NCBI GenBank assembly: GCA_903921405.1
Contig: CAIXPV010000018.1
Span: forward strand, 1 to 28,484
Reading direction: 5' to 3'
DNA: 28,484 nucleotides
DNA from: an uncultured Actinomycetes bacterium
GTDB taxonomy: Bacteria; Actinomycetota; Actinomycetes; Nanopelagicales; Nanopelagicaceae
The notes under the pieces: model-generated
Database searches by the model: none
What the model was told of the DNA's origin: nothing
Seen by the model: the letters and a program-made list of their open reading frames with translations, nothing else
Shown: positions 7,912-16,721 of the stretch, piece after piece
Position numbering within the stretch: position 1 is the first letter of the stretch
How the letters are laid out: each line of letters begins with the position of its first letter
Position numbers and translations under genes: made by a program

Positions 7912-8304
7912 CTACCGTTTGCCAGCCTTGCGCGCGACCAATCGTGTTGCTGTCCAGTCGTGGGCTATAGAAATCGATGAAGTAACACTGAGGCCGGTAA
8001 TTGGTGCAGCGTCTTGAATATCACTTGGCTCAACATGACTACTGCGTCCAACTTTTGGAGTGAAGACCCAGATAGATCCACTCTCACTTAAATACGTGAG
8101 GGCATCCATTAACTCATCAACTAAATCGCCATCGCCATCGCGCCACCAGATGATTACACCATCGACAACTTCCTGAGAATTACCCTCTAGAAATGCATTG
8201 CCTGTGATCTGGCACAGATCCTCTCGAACCGTGATATCGCAGTCATCGCTATGGCCGACCTCTAAAATCAGGTCACCTTTCTTAAAGCCCATTCGCACTG
8301 GCAC
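7912..8304 (-). CDS. DUF3052 family protein
   Basis: 130 aa small soluble protein recognisable as DUF3052, an actinobacterial family of unknown function usually found between aceE and the AhpE peroxiredoxin. It starts near MGFKKGDLILEVG, has an acidic middle (WWRDGDGDLVDELMDAL) and a conserved SIWVFTPKVGR segment, and ends in a basic tail (ARKAGKR). No catalytic motif is visible. The start is uncertain: GTG 8304, GTG 8298 or ATG 8292 are all possible. GTG 8304 was chosen because a weak -35/-10 pair ends 6 nt before it. It is divergent from aceE and shares a 96-nt control region with it. Confidence 0.8.
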   Translation of the reverse strand: MPVRMGFKKGDLILEVGHSDDCDITVREDLCQITGNAFLEGNSQEVVDGVIIWWRDGDGDLVDELMDALTYLSESGSIWVFTPKVGRSSHVEPSDIQDAAPITGLSVTSSISIAHDWTATRLVARKAGKR

Positions 8305-8400
8305 GGGCTAAGTCCACACAATCTGGCTCGTTATTGCAAGAGTTCTGGGCAATTGATTTTTCATTTCGACTTACTGGTCAGTTCGGGGAAGAATGGGCCC
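8305..8400. promoter_or_regulatory. Divergent control region, DUF3052 / aceE
   Basis: 96 nt between two divergent starts, the longest non-coding stretch in the window. On the minus strand TTGCAA (8340-8335) and TGGACT, 17 bp apart, place a possible transcription start at or next to GTG 8304. On the plus strand a purine-rich GGGGAAGA ends about 8 nt before ATG 8401 and is the likely aceE ribosome-binding site; no clear plus-strand -10/-35 pair was found. No riboswitch fold or inverted-repeat operator was recognised. Confidence 0.35.
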
Positions 8401-11121
8401 ATGAGCGAAAACTTTGAGGCGCCCGATCAGTTCATCGACCAGTTGGTGGACACCGATCCATCGGAAACGGCAGAGTGGCAGGCCTCCTTTGACGCCGCCC
8501 TAGAACATGCAGGGCCAGTTCGGGCCAGGTATTTAATGCTCAGTCTTCTCAAGCGTGCTCATGAAAAAAACGTCGGACTTTCTGCACTTCGAACTACTGA
8601 TTACATCAACACGATTTCACCAGAGAATGAACCTGATTTTCCGGGTGATGAAAATATCGAACGTCGAATTCGTGCCATTAATCGCTGGAATGCGGCGATG
8701 TTGGTGCATCGTGCACAACGCCCTGGTGTTGGTGTTGGTGGACATATTTCAACATATGCATCATCGGCTGCCTTATATGAAGTTGGTTTCAATCACTTCT
8801 TCCGCGGTCAAGATCATCCCGGCGGCGGAGATCAAGTCTTTTTCCAAGGTCACGCGAGTCCGGGAATGTATGCACGCGCATTTCTTGAAGGACGTTTAAG
8901 TGAAGATCAGCTAGATGGTTTCAGACAAGAGCTCTCACATCCATCTGGTAATTTGTCGTCGTATCCGCATCCACGTTTGATGCCAGATTTTTGGCAGTTC
9001 CCAACTGTGTCAATGGGAATTGGACCACTGAATGCAATTTATCAGGCGCGATATAACCGTTACCTACACAACCGTGGTTTCAAAGATACGTCCGATCAAC
9101 ACGTCTGGGCATTTTTAGGTGACGGTGAAGTTGATGAAGTAGATTCATTAGGAGCGATTGGTCTTGCCACGCGCGAAAAATTAGATAACTTAACCTTTGT
9201 TATTAACTGTAACTTGCAGCGTCTGGATGGCCCAGTTCGCGGTAACGGAAAGATTATTCAAGAACTCGAAGCAATCTTCGGCGGTGCCGGCTGGAATGTT
9301 ATTAAGGTTGTGTGGAGCCGCGATTGGGATCCACTTCTTGCACAAGATCGTGAAGGCGCCCTTGTTAAGTTGATGAATGAGACCCTTGATGGTGATTTCC
9401 AAACATTTAAAGCTGAATCTGGCGCATATGTGCGCGAGAATTTCTTTGGCAGAGATCCTCGCACTGCTGCAATGGTTACCGACTGGAGCGATGAAAAGAT
9501 TTGGAGCCTTCGCCGTGGAGGCCATGACTATAAGAAGTTATTTGCGGCATATTCGCGCTCAGTCCAACACAATGGCCGCCCAACAGTTATCTTGGCCAAG
9601 ACAATTAAGGGCTGGACTCTGGGCTCTACATTTGAAGGCCGCAACTCAACGCATCAGATGAAGAAGATGTCACTTGAAGACATTATGCAGTTCCGCGATA
9701 CCCTGCACTTAGAGATTCCCGATGAGAAGTTAGATAAGTATCTGCCTCCATACTTTAAGCCTGCTGAGGATTCTGAAGAAGCAAAATACCTAGTTGAACG
9801 TCGTGAAGCTTTAGGTGGCTCAATTCCTCGACGTCGATCTATTTCGCGTCCACTGATACAACCCGATGACTCTGTCTATGAATCAGCTAAGCGCGGCTCA
9901 GGTGCTCAAGAGATTGCAACAACGATGGCCTTTGTTCGCATGCTCAAAGATCTTATTAAAGATCCAGGACTTGGTTCTCGTATCGTTCCAATTATTCCTG
10001 ATGAGGCCAGAACATTTGGAATGGACTCCTTGTTCCCAACGTTGAAGATTTACTCACCTAATGGTCAGCAGTATCAAGCAGTTGATCGCGAACTTATGTT
10101 GTCCTATAAGGAGTCAACATCGGGCGTAATTTTGCATGAAGGCATCAACGAAGCCGGATCAGTTGCTTCATTTACTGCAGTTGGATCTTCGTACTCAACC
10201 CACGATGAGCCAATGATTCCTATGTACATCTTCTATTCAATGTTTGGTTTCCAGCGTACGGGAGATGCTTTCTGGGCAGCTGCCGATCAGCTTGTACGAG
10301 GCTTTGTTATCGGTGCAACTGCTGGTCGAACAACACTCAATGGCGAAGGTCTGCAGCATGAAGATGGACATTCACATCTTCTAGCCTCAACTAACCCAGC
10401 CGTTGTTGCTTATGACCCAGCTTTTGCATTTGAACTGGGACATATTGTCAAAGATGGACTTCGTCGCATGTACGGTGAAAATAGCGAGAATATTTACTAC
10501 TACATCACCGTTTACAACGAACCATACGTGCACCCTGCAGAACCTGAGAATCTAGATGTCGCTGGTTTGCTTAAGGGAATCTACTTGTATTCTCCAGCTA
10601 ATAATCAACGCAAGAAATCTGCCCAGCTTTTGGCATCTGGCGTTGGGGTTAACTGGGCGATGAAAGCTCAAAAACTCCTGCGCGAGGACTGGGGAGTCGA
10701 GGCTTCAGTATGGTCGGTTACTTCATGGAATGAACTGCGCCGCGATGGTCTCAAAACTGATCGACATAACATGATGAATCCAGATGATAAGCGTCGTGCA
10801 TACATTTCTAACAAGTTAGATGGATTCAACGGTCCAGTAATCGCCGTCAGCGATTACATGCGCGCCGTACAAGATCAGATCGCTCCCTGGATAGATGCGC
10901 CATTTGTATCACTAGGAACTGATGGCTTTGGTCTATCAGATACGCGTGGAGCCCTTCGTCGCCACTTTAAAGTCGATGCTGAGTCAATTGTCATTGCTAC
11001 CTTGCAAAAGTTGGAACACATGGGCCAGATCAAGCATGGCATTGTTAAAGCGGCCATGGCTAAGTATCGTATCGATGACATATCCGCCGCCGAAGCTGGC
11101 AATACCGAAGGATCAGGTTGA
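8401..11121 (+). CDS. aceE: Pyruvate dehydrogenase E1 component, homodimeric
   Basis: 906 aa, the usual length for the single-chain (AceE-type) E1. It decarboxylates pyruvate with thiamine diphosphate and passes the acetyl group to the lipoyl E2. The ThDP/Mg site begins at GDGE (residues 240-243) and closes at VINCNLQRLDG (about 265-275). HASPGMYARAF and LSSYPHPRLMPDFWQFPT in the N-terminal third, and GINEAGSVASFTAVG plus HEDGHSHLLA in the second half, are typical AceE segments. ATG 8401 was chosen over a TTG at 8353 because AceE proteins begin close to this point and an SD-like purine tract precedes it. E2 and E3 are not in the window. The stop TGA lies inside the TTGA that also starts glgE. 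Confidence 0.96.
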   Translation: MSENFEAPDQFIDQLVDTDPSETAEWQASFDAALEHAGPVRARYLMLSLLKRAHEKNVGLSALRTTDYINTISPENEPDFPGDENIERRIRAINRWNAAMLVHRAQRPGVGVGGHISTYASSAALYEVGFNHFFRGQDHPGGGDQVFFQGHASPGMYARAFLEGRLSEDQLDGFRQELSHPSGNLSSYPHPRLMPDFWQFPTVSMGIGPLNAIYQARYNRYLHNRGFKDTSDQHVWAFLGDGEVDEVDSLGAIGLATREKLDNLTFVINCNLQRLDGPVRGNGKIIQELEAIFGGAGWNVIKVVWSRDWDPLLAQDREGALVKLMNETLDGDFQTFKAESGAYVRENFFGRDPRTAAMVTDWSDEKIWSLRRGGHDYKKLFAAYSRSVQHNGRPTVILAKTIKGWTLGSTFEGRNSTHQMKKMSLEDIMQFRDTLHLEIPDEKLDKYLPPYFKPAEDSEEAKYLVERREALGGSIPRRRSISRPLIQPDDSVYESAKRGSGAQEIATTMAFVRMLKDLIKDPGLGSRIVPIIPDEARTFGMDSLFPTLKIYSPNGQQYQAVDRELMLSYKESTSGVILHEGINEAGSVASFTAVGSSYSTHDEPMIPMYIFYSMFGFQRTGDAFWAAADQLVRGFVIGATAGRTTLNGEGLQHEDGHSHLLASTNPAVVAYDPAFAFELGHIVKDGLRRMYGENSENIYYYITVYNEPYVHPAEPENLDVAGLLKGIYLYSPANNQRKKSAQLLASGVGVNWAMKAQKLLREDWGVEASVWSVTSWNELRRDGLKTDRHNMMNPDDKRRAYISNKLDGFNGPVIAVSDYMRAVQDQIAPWIDAPFVSLGTDGFGLSDTRGALRRHFKVDAESIVIATLQKLEHMGQIKHGIVKAAMAKYRIDDISAAEAGNTEGSG

Positions 11122-12842
11122 TCTCAAGAATTGCAATTAGCGATGTCTCCCCCTCAATTTACTTCGGTGGAGAGTTTGTACCTGTAAAAGCAGTTCCGCA
11201 TGAAGAGTTAACCGTATATGCCACAGCTGTTATTGAAGGACATGATCAATTAACAGCAGAAGTTGTTGTACACAATGCCTTTGGAAAAGTCGTTTCGCGT
11301 CATGCCATGACTGAAGTAGCACCCGGAACTAACCGACTTCAAGCCTCAATTAGCGTCGCTGAAGTCGGAGACTATTTTTTCGTTATAGAGGCCGACAGTA
11401 CATCCCAATATCGAACGGTTTTGGGATCATCAGAAAAGTATCCACTACGAGCAGATCGTGAACGCGCACTTGTTGGGGCTTGGTATGAGTTTTTTCCGCG
11501 CAGTGAAGGCGCAGTTAGAAATAGCGATGGAACAATCACAAGCGGCAACTTTGCAACAGCAGCGCTTCGGATTCCAGCTGTCGCAGCGATGGGTTTTGAT
11601 GTCTTGTATCTCCCACCTATTCATCCCATTGGCTTCGCACATCGAAAAGGCGCAAATAACTCTCTCACTCCAACAGCTACTGATCCTGGAGTCCCTTGGG
11701 CTATTGGTAATGCAGATGGTGGCCATGATGCGATTAATCCAGAGCTCGGGACAATGGCAGATTTTGAAAGTTTCGTTACAACGGCTACCAAGAATGGCCT
11801 AGAAGTCGCACTCGACTTAGCTTTACAAACCTCTCCTGATCATCCATGGGTTCACGCACATCCAGAGTGGTTTAATAAACGCGCAGACGGCACCATCGCA
11901 TATGCAGAGAATCCTCCGAAAAAATATCAAGACATCTATCCCATTAACTTTGATGATGACTACGAAGGAATTCGCGATGAGGTCCTTCGCATTATTCGTT
12001 TGTGGGCTTCAAAGGGTGTGAAGATTTTTAGAGTCGATAACCCTCACACCAAGCCAGTCCACTTTTGGCAAGAAGTCTTAGCGATTATCAACAATGAGAC
12101 TCCAGAAGTAATCTTTCTAGCAGAGGCTTTTACTGCGCCGGCGATGATGCATACCCTAGGAAAAGCAGGCTTCCACCAGTCATATACATACTTCACGTGG
12201 CGCACCAGCAAGTGGGAGCTCACCGAATATGGACGCGAAGTAAGTACGCAAACCAGTGCGTTCTTTAGACCAAATTTTTGGGTAAATACTCCTGATATTA
12301 ACCCGTTCCATTTGCACACTGGCAAGCCGGCGATTTTTGCGCTGCGCGCTGTGCTGGCTGCAACGTTGTCGCCCTCATGGGGAATGTATGCCGGCTATGA
12401 ACTCTTCGAGCACAAAGCCTTTAGCGAGGGCCGTGAAGAGTATGTGGATTCAGAGAAATATGAAATTAAAGTTCGGGACTGGGAAAAAGCTGAAAACACC
12501 TTGGCCCCACTAATTACTCAATTGAACACAATTCGTAAAAACAATATGGCACTCCAGCGTTTGCGCACCTTGGTATTTCACACGACAGATTCTGATGCCA
12601 TCATCGCTTACTCTAAGCGCGACGGAGATAACTTGATATTGGTGGTTGTAAACCTTGATCCAAATTTCGCCCAAGGAACGATGGTGCACTGGGACATGGA
12701 TTCACTTGGTCTTGTAGGTGATCATTTCACTGCACGTGATCTACTTGATGACACTACTTATAACTGGTCTTCACATACATTTGTCTCATTAGACCCAACA
12801 GTTGGTAAATCCGCGCACATTGCACAAGTAAAGATCTCATGA
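11118..12842 (+). CDS. glgE: Maltosyltransferase GlgE (maltose-1-phosphate dependent)
   Basis: 574 aa GH13 enzyme that extends alpha-1,4-glucans with maltose from maltose-1-phosphate. Residues 1-110 are the N-terminal beta domain. The barrel opens with AWYEFFPRSEGA (121-132) and contains LYLPPIHPIG (163-172), IFRVDNPHTKP with nucleophile Asp307, and FLAEAFT with acid/base Glu336. Actinobacterial GlgE is usually about 660-700 aa. The missing length falls just before AWYEFFPRS, where the inserted helical domain S normally sits. Translation apparently starts at a TTG overlapping the aceE stop (TTGA), so it should be coupled to aceE; MISRIAI matches the usual GlgE N-terminus. The maltose-1-phosphate makers (TreS/Mak or GlgM) are not in the window. 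Confidence 0.95.
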   Translation: MISRIAISDVSPSIYFGGEFVPVKAVPHEELTVYATAVIEGHDQLTAEVVVHNAFGKVVSRHAMTEVAPGTNRLQASISVAEVGDYFFVIEADSTSQYRTVLGSSEKYPLRADRERALVGAWYEFFPRSEGAVRNSDGTITSGNFATAALRIPAVAAMGFDVLYLPPIHPIGFAHRKGANNSLTPTATDPGVPWAIGNADGGHDAINPELGTMADFESFVTTATKNGLEVALDLALQTSPDHPWVHAHPEWFNKRADGTIAYAENPPKKYQDIYPINFDDDYEGIRDEVLRIIRLWASKGVKIFRVDNPHTKPVHFWQEVLAIINNETPEVIFLAEAFTAPAMMHTLGKAGFHQSYTYFTWRTSKWELTEYGREVSTQTSAFFRPNFWVNTPDINPFHLHTGKPAIFALRAVLAATLSPSWGMYAGYELFEHKAFSEGREEYVDSEKYEIKVRDWEKAENTLAPLITQLNTIRKNNMALQRLRTLVFHTTDSDAIIAYSKRDGDNLILVVVNLDPNFAQGTMVHWDMDSLGLVGDHFTARDLLDDTTYNWSSHTFVSLDPTVGKSAHIAQVKIS

Positions 12843-14686
12843 TGCAAGACCTAGATCTGCACCTCATTGGCGAAGGCCGTCACGAACAGTTATGGAAAGT
12901 CCTTGGTGCTCATGTTCAACGCGCCTCTGATGGCTCGTTATCTGGCACTAGCTTTAGTGTTTGGGCACCTAATGCAAAAGCGGTAAGCGTCATTGGCGAT
13001 CACAACTATTGGGACCGTGCGACAAACCCAATGAGTCCCACTGGCTCCTCTGGTATTTGGCAGCTCTTTATTCCCAATATCGGCATGGGATTTAAATATA
13101 AGTTTGCAGTATGTGGTGTCGATGGCCGATGGGTAGATCACGCCGATCCCATGGCAAGGGCTACTCAAATTCCACCACTCACTGCATCGGTGATAGAAGA
13201 GTCGGCATACTCCTGGACCGATACGGCATGGATGAATGAGCGCTCTAATTTCCAATCCTGGCGCGCACCGGTAAGTGTCTATGAAGTCCATCTGGGCTCT
13301 TGGAAATTGGGTTTGTCATATCGCGATCTGGCAGTTGAATTAGTTGAATACGTTAGGACAATGGGGTTTACCCACGTTGAGTTCCTACCCGTCACCGAAC
13401 ATCCATATGGACCTTCATGGGGTTACCAAGTCACATCTTTTTTTGCACCCACGTCGAGATTTGGAACTCCCGATGAATTCAAGCATTTAGTTGATGCTCT
13501 TCATCGCGCAGGTATAGGTGTAATTCTCGATTGGGTGCCTGCACACTTTCCTAAAGATGAGTGGGCTTTAGCTAAGTTCGATGGAACCGCTCTGTACGAG
13601 CATGCAGATCCTCGACTGGGCGAACACCCTGATTGGGGAACGCTGATCTTTAATTTTGGCCGCAACGAAGTACGAAATTTTCTTGTAGCTAGTGCACTAT
13701 ATTGGCTAGAAGAGTTTCACATCGATGGATTACGAGTTGATGCAGTTGCATCCATGCTCTATCTGGATTATTCACGTGAAGAAGGCCAGTGGTTACCGAA
13801 CATACATGGAGGCCGTGAGAATCTTGAAGCAGTAGCGCTTTTGCAAGAAGCGACTTCAACTTCATACCGAACACATCCGGGAGTCATGATGATTGCCGAA
13901 GAATCTACCGCGTGGTCTGGCGTAACTCGCAGTACTGATTCAGGAGGATTGGGTTTTGGCTTTAAATGGAATATGGGTTGGATGCACGATGTATTGCAGT
14001 ATCTTCAATATGACCCAATACATAGAGTTCACCACCATAATGAAATAACCTTTTCTATTCTCTATGCATGGAGTGAAAACTTTATGCTTCCGCTATCTCA
14101 CGATGAAGTTGTTCATGGTAAAGGACAGTTAGTTAACAAGTTTCCTGGTGATCGTTGGCAGAAGCTAGCTACATTGCGTGCGTTGTATGGATTTATGTGG
14201 GCACATCCCGGCAAGAAACTTCTCTTTATGGGCAGTGAGTTTGCCCAAAACGATGAGTGGAGTGAAAGCGCTGGATTGCAATGGTATTTAATGCAGTATG
14301 GCGAACATAGCGGCGTGGCAGGGATGGTTAGCCAACTCAACGAAATCTATCGAAAAACCCCTTCCCTGTGGCAAAAAGACACCTCATCAGAGGGTTTTAC
14401 CTGGCTAGTAAATAATGATGCCGGCGCCAATGTGCTGGCCTTTGCCCGTTGGGATGACAATGGTGAGCCTCTTGTCAGTATCACTAACTTCTCGCCGATG
14501 CCACATGAGCGTTACCAGCTTTCATTTCCAATGATTGGCACGTGGAGCGAAGTATTTAATACAGACTCAATACAATTTGGTGGCAGTGGTTTTACTAATT
14601 CAGCAATAAGCATCACAGATGGCGGACATGTCAGTGCAAGTGTTCGAATTCCACCTCTTGCTACTGTCTGGTTTAAGCGCTCTTAA
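12839..14686 (+). CDS. glgB: 1,4-alpha-glucan branching enzyme GlgB
   Basis: 615 aa GH13 enzyme that introduces alpha-1,6 branches into the glucan made by GlgE. The CBM48 domain is at about residues 30-120 (SFSVWAPNAKAVSVIGDHNYW). The barrel carries GLRVDAVASMLY with nucleophile Asp301, MMIAEESTAW with acid/base Glu354, and LPLSHDEVVHGKG. The 53-residue gap between Asp301 and Glu354 matches E. coli GlgB. It lacks the extra N1 domain of roughly 100 residues found in long GlgB proteins. The start is ATG 12839 overlapping the glgE stop (ATGA), or the next ATG at 12842. The 3' end overlaps the convergent MFS gene by 14 nt. Confidence 0.96.
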   Translation: MMQDLDLHLIGEGRHEQLWKVLGAHVQRASDGSLSGTSFSVWAPNAKAVSVIGDHNYWDRATNPMSPTGSSGIWQLFIPNIGMGFKYKFAVCGVDGRWVDHADPMARATQIPPLTASVIEESAYSWTDTAWMNERSNFQSWRAPVSVYEVHLGSWKLGLSYRDLAVELVEYVRTMGFTHVEFLPVTEHPYGPSWGYQVTSFFAPTSRFGTPDEFKHLVDALHRAGIGVILDWVPAHFPKDEWALAKFDGTALYEHADPRLGEHPDWGTLIFNFGRNEVRNFLVASALYWLEEFHIDGLRVDAVASMLYLDYSREEGQWLPNIHGGRENLEAVALLQEATSTSYRTHPGVMMIAEESTAWSGVTRSTDSGGLGFGFKWNMGWMHDVLQYLQYDPIHRVHHHNEITFSILYAWSENFMLPLSHDEVVHGKGQLVNKFPGDRWQKLATLRALYGFMWAHPGKKLLFMGSEFAQNDEWSESAGLQWYLMQYGEHSGVAGMVSQLNEIYRKTPSLWQKDTSSEGFTWLVNNDAGANVLAFARWDDNGEPLVSITNFSPMPHERYQLSFPMIGTWSEVFNTDSIQFGGSGFTNSAISITDGGHVSASVRIPPLATVWFKRS

Positions 14687-15857
14687 ATATCTTGGCAAAA
14701 AAAGGAACGATAAGCAGCATTGTCGCTGGAATTACTAAAGCAAAAGACAGTGACGTTGCTTGAGCGGTCCAGGCAATAATGAGACGCATAAAGAAGATCG
14801 CAATATTGTTAATTACACCCATTTGACCTATAACAACGCTAGCTGGAGATTTTGACCTAACGTTTGCAATATTCATAATACTTGGGCCAAGAAAAGATGA
14901 ACCCAGCCCAGCAAGAGTAAAACTTATGCACAGAACCATAAGCACCAATGTCTTATTGGTATCACCAACGAGATGGACTGTAGCTAATCCCGATAAAAAT
15001 GAAATTCCAGAAAGTAAAGCTCCGCACGTTACTAAATAGTGCATCGAGAATTTACTGTATAGCGTATGAACAAACAGTCGTCCTGTGATCATTGCTAGCG
15101 TAAAGAGAATATAGGGCAGAGTATGTAATCCACCATTTATGCCCATATCCTCTTTAGTGAATATAGCTGCCCAGTCACTGACACTAAACTCTAAACAGAG
15201 TGCACAAAATATTGCGCTCGAAACTAACGAATCAATTCTGAAACCTTTAAATAAGTCACCAATCTTGTAGGCCTCGCTTGGATTCTTGTTTGGTTTTATT
15301 AAAGCCGAATCCATGCGTCCAATGATTGAAAGCATCGTCAGCAGAACGACCAAGGCCAAAACTACAATATGTATCTTCAAACTGACACGGTCAACTAATA
15401 ATCCAGATATCATTGCGGTAGATACTGCCCCAACGCTCCAATACCCGCTTAATAGGGTAATAACAGGCTTGTGAGTGCGATCTTGAAAGCTAAAACCCTG
15501 AGTATTAACCGCGATATGAAAGGCTGAGATTGCAGCACCTTGAATGATGTTACTTATCAGAAATGCGACACCTGAATGAGTTGTTGTTGAAAGAATTAAA
15601 CTCATGGCAATCGAGGAAACGGCGATTCTCATGATGGTTTTAGCACCATAGTTATGAACCAAGTGACCTACGGTCAGAAGAGAAACAAGTGATCCAATCG
15701 CTGCAGTGCTGAGGAGTGATCCAAACTGGCCATTGGTCAGACCTAGATTTGCTTTTACTTCAGGAAATCTGGGAATCCAGGACATAACAAGAAAACCAAA
15801 TAGAAAAAATAGGGACTGTAAGTAGGTTAGTTCTCTTTTAAATGTTAATGTCTCCAT
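14673..15857 (-). CDS. MFS transporter
   Basis: 394 aa with about 12 hydrophobic segments, in the major facilitator pattern. The segment around residues 28-45 (WIPRFPEVKANLGLTNGQFG) resembles the fucose-permease/YbjJ-like branch, in which R-x-P-x-x-K precedes a loop at the first helix pair. The substrate cannot be inferred; a sugar or small metabolite is likely. ATG 15857 overlaps the TGA of the upstream thioredoxin/TPR gene by one base (TGATG), so the two should be cotranslated. A TTG one codon earlier is the alternative. The end overlaps glgB on the other strand. Confidence 0.83.
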   Translation of the reverse strand: METLTFKRELTYLQSLFFLFGFLVMSWIPRFPEVKANLGLTNGQFGSLLSTAAIGSLVSLLTVGHLVHNYGAKTIMRIAVSSIAMSLILSTTTHSGVAFLISNIIQGAAISAFHIAVNTQGFSFQDRTHKPVITLLSGYWSVGAVSTAMISGLLVDRVSLKIHIVVLALVVLLTMLSIIGRMDSALIKPNKNPSEAYKIGDLFKGFRIDSLVSSAIFCALCLEFSVSDWAAIFTKEDMGINGGLHTLPYILFTLAMITGRLFVHTLYSKFSMHYLVTCGALLSGISFLSGLATVHLVGDTNKTLVLMVLCISFTLAGLGSSFLGPSIMNIANVRSKSPASVVIGQMGVINNIAIFFMRLIIAWTAQATSLSFALVIPATMLLIVPFFAKIFKSA

Positions 15858-16717
15858 CAATACAGTGCATTCGCTAACGCACTTCGCGCAGCGACAAGTC
15901 GCGGATCCGATTGATCAACCAGTAGAAACAGCCCCAGTAAGTGTTCGCGAGTTTTATTTCGTGCATCACCAGATGACTCTTTCACCAGATGAATCAATCG
16001 AGTAAATGCAGCTTCAACACCACCATTAACAATCTCCATATCGGCAGCTTGCAATTGCAGTGCTACATCACTGGGCGATGCTTGCGCTTTAGCCAAGACA
16101 GTATCTAGCTCTAGTCCATCTGTTCGAATAAGCAACTGCGTCTGCGCTAGCCCTAGTTTGGCAAAATTATCTGCAGGTTTGCGTGCTAGTAGTTTTTTAT
16201 ATGCAGCTTCGGCTAGAACAAAGTCGCCGGCCTCTAATGCTGCCATCGCCTCATCTTCTTCAGGCTCACTTACTTCAATAGGAGCTCCACCAACGCCTTG
16301 TTCGGCCGCAAGTGCTAAAACTTTATCTATTACTAAGCGAATTTGCGCCTCGGGATAACTCTGTTCAAATAGGGGGACCATCTGTTCGGCAATGATTGCA
16401 ACGGCATATGGAATGCTCTTGGTCTGAAAAGCTTGCGCTACTTGAGGGTGTTCATCGATATCTAGCCGTCCAAGGATCCAGCTACCTGCATATGATTTTT
16501 CTAGGGAAGCTAGCGTCGTAACCATCTCTTGGGATTCTGGTGATCGTGATGACCAGGCGATAATGATGACCGGTTTTTCTTTTGAGCTAGGCAAGAAATC
16601 AGTGGTTAAGTTCTCAGTAGTCACTTCTAGGCCAGGCATGTGCGCCGATGGTGCGGTTTTTGGTCGTCCTAGCGAGCTCAGATCAAAGGCTTGTCCAAAG
16701 TTTGGGGGCTGGCTCAC
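15857..16717 (-). CDS. Thioredoxin-fold/TPR co-chaperone-like protein, no CxxC
   Basis: 286 aa. Residues 25-135 form a thioredoxin domain and 145-286 are helical TPR-like repeats (MAALEAGDFVLAEAAYKKLLARKPADNFAKLG and after), the architecture of E. coli YbbN/CnoX. The active site reads WSSRSPES: both positions of the usual Cys-x2-Cys are serine (Ser59, Ser62), while the cis-proline region (KSIPYAV) is kept. It is therefore probably a binding or chaperone module rather than a reductase. The start GTG 16717 was chosen because MSQPPNFGQAFDLSSL matches the family's N-terminus; the next in-frame Met is at residue 27. It lies 4 nt after the DUF4032 stop and overlaps the MFS start. Confidence 0.87.
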   Translation of the reverse strand: MSQPPNFGQAFDLSSLGRPKTAPSAHMPGLEVTTENLTTDFLPSSKEKPVIIIAWSSRSPESQEMVTTLASLEKSYAGSWILGRLDIDEHPQVAQAFQTKSIPYAVAIIAEQMVPLFEQSYPEAQIRLVIDKVLALAAEQGVGGAPIEVSEPEEDEAMAALEAGDFVLAEAAYKKLLARKPADNFAKLGLAQTQLLIRTDGLELDTVLAKAQASPSDVALQLQAADMEIVNGGVEAAFTRLIHLVKESSGDARNKTREHLLGLFLLVDQSDPRLVAARSALANALY

Positions 16718-16721
16718 GTAC

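Noticed and set aside
8353..8400. Upstream TTG start for aceE adding 16 residues
   Set aside because: The added residues do not resemble AceE N-termini and the SD-like GGGGAAGA fits ATG 8401.
14697..14703. Run of seven A after glgB as part of a terminator or a slippage site
   Set aside because: No GC-rich stem precedes it, and it lies inside the MFS coding frame, which reads through normally without any frame change.
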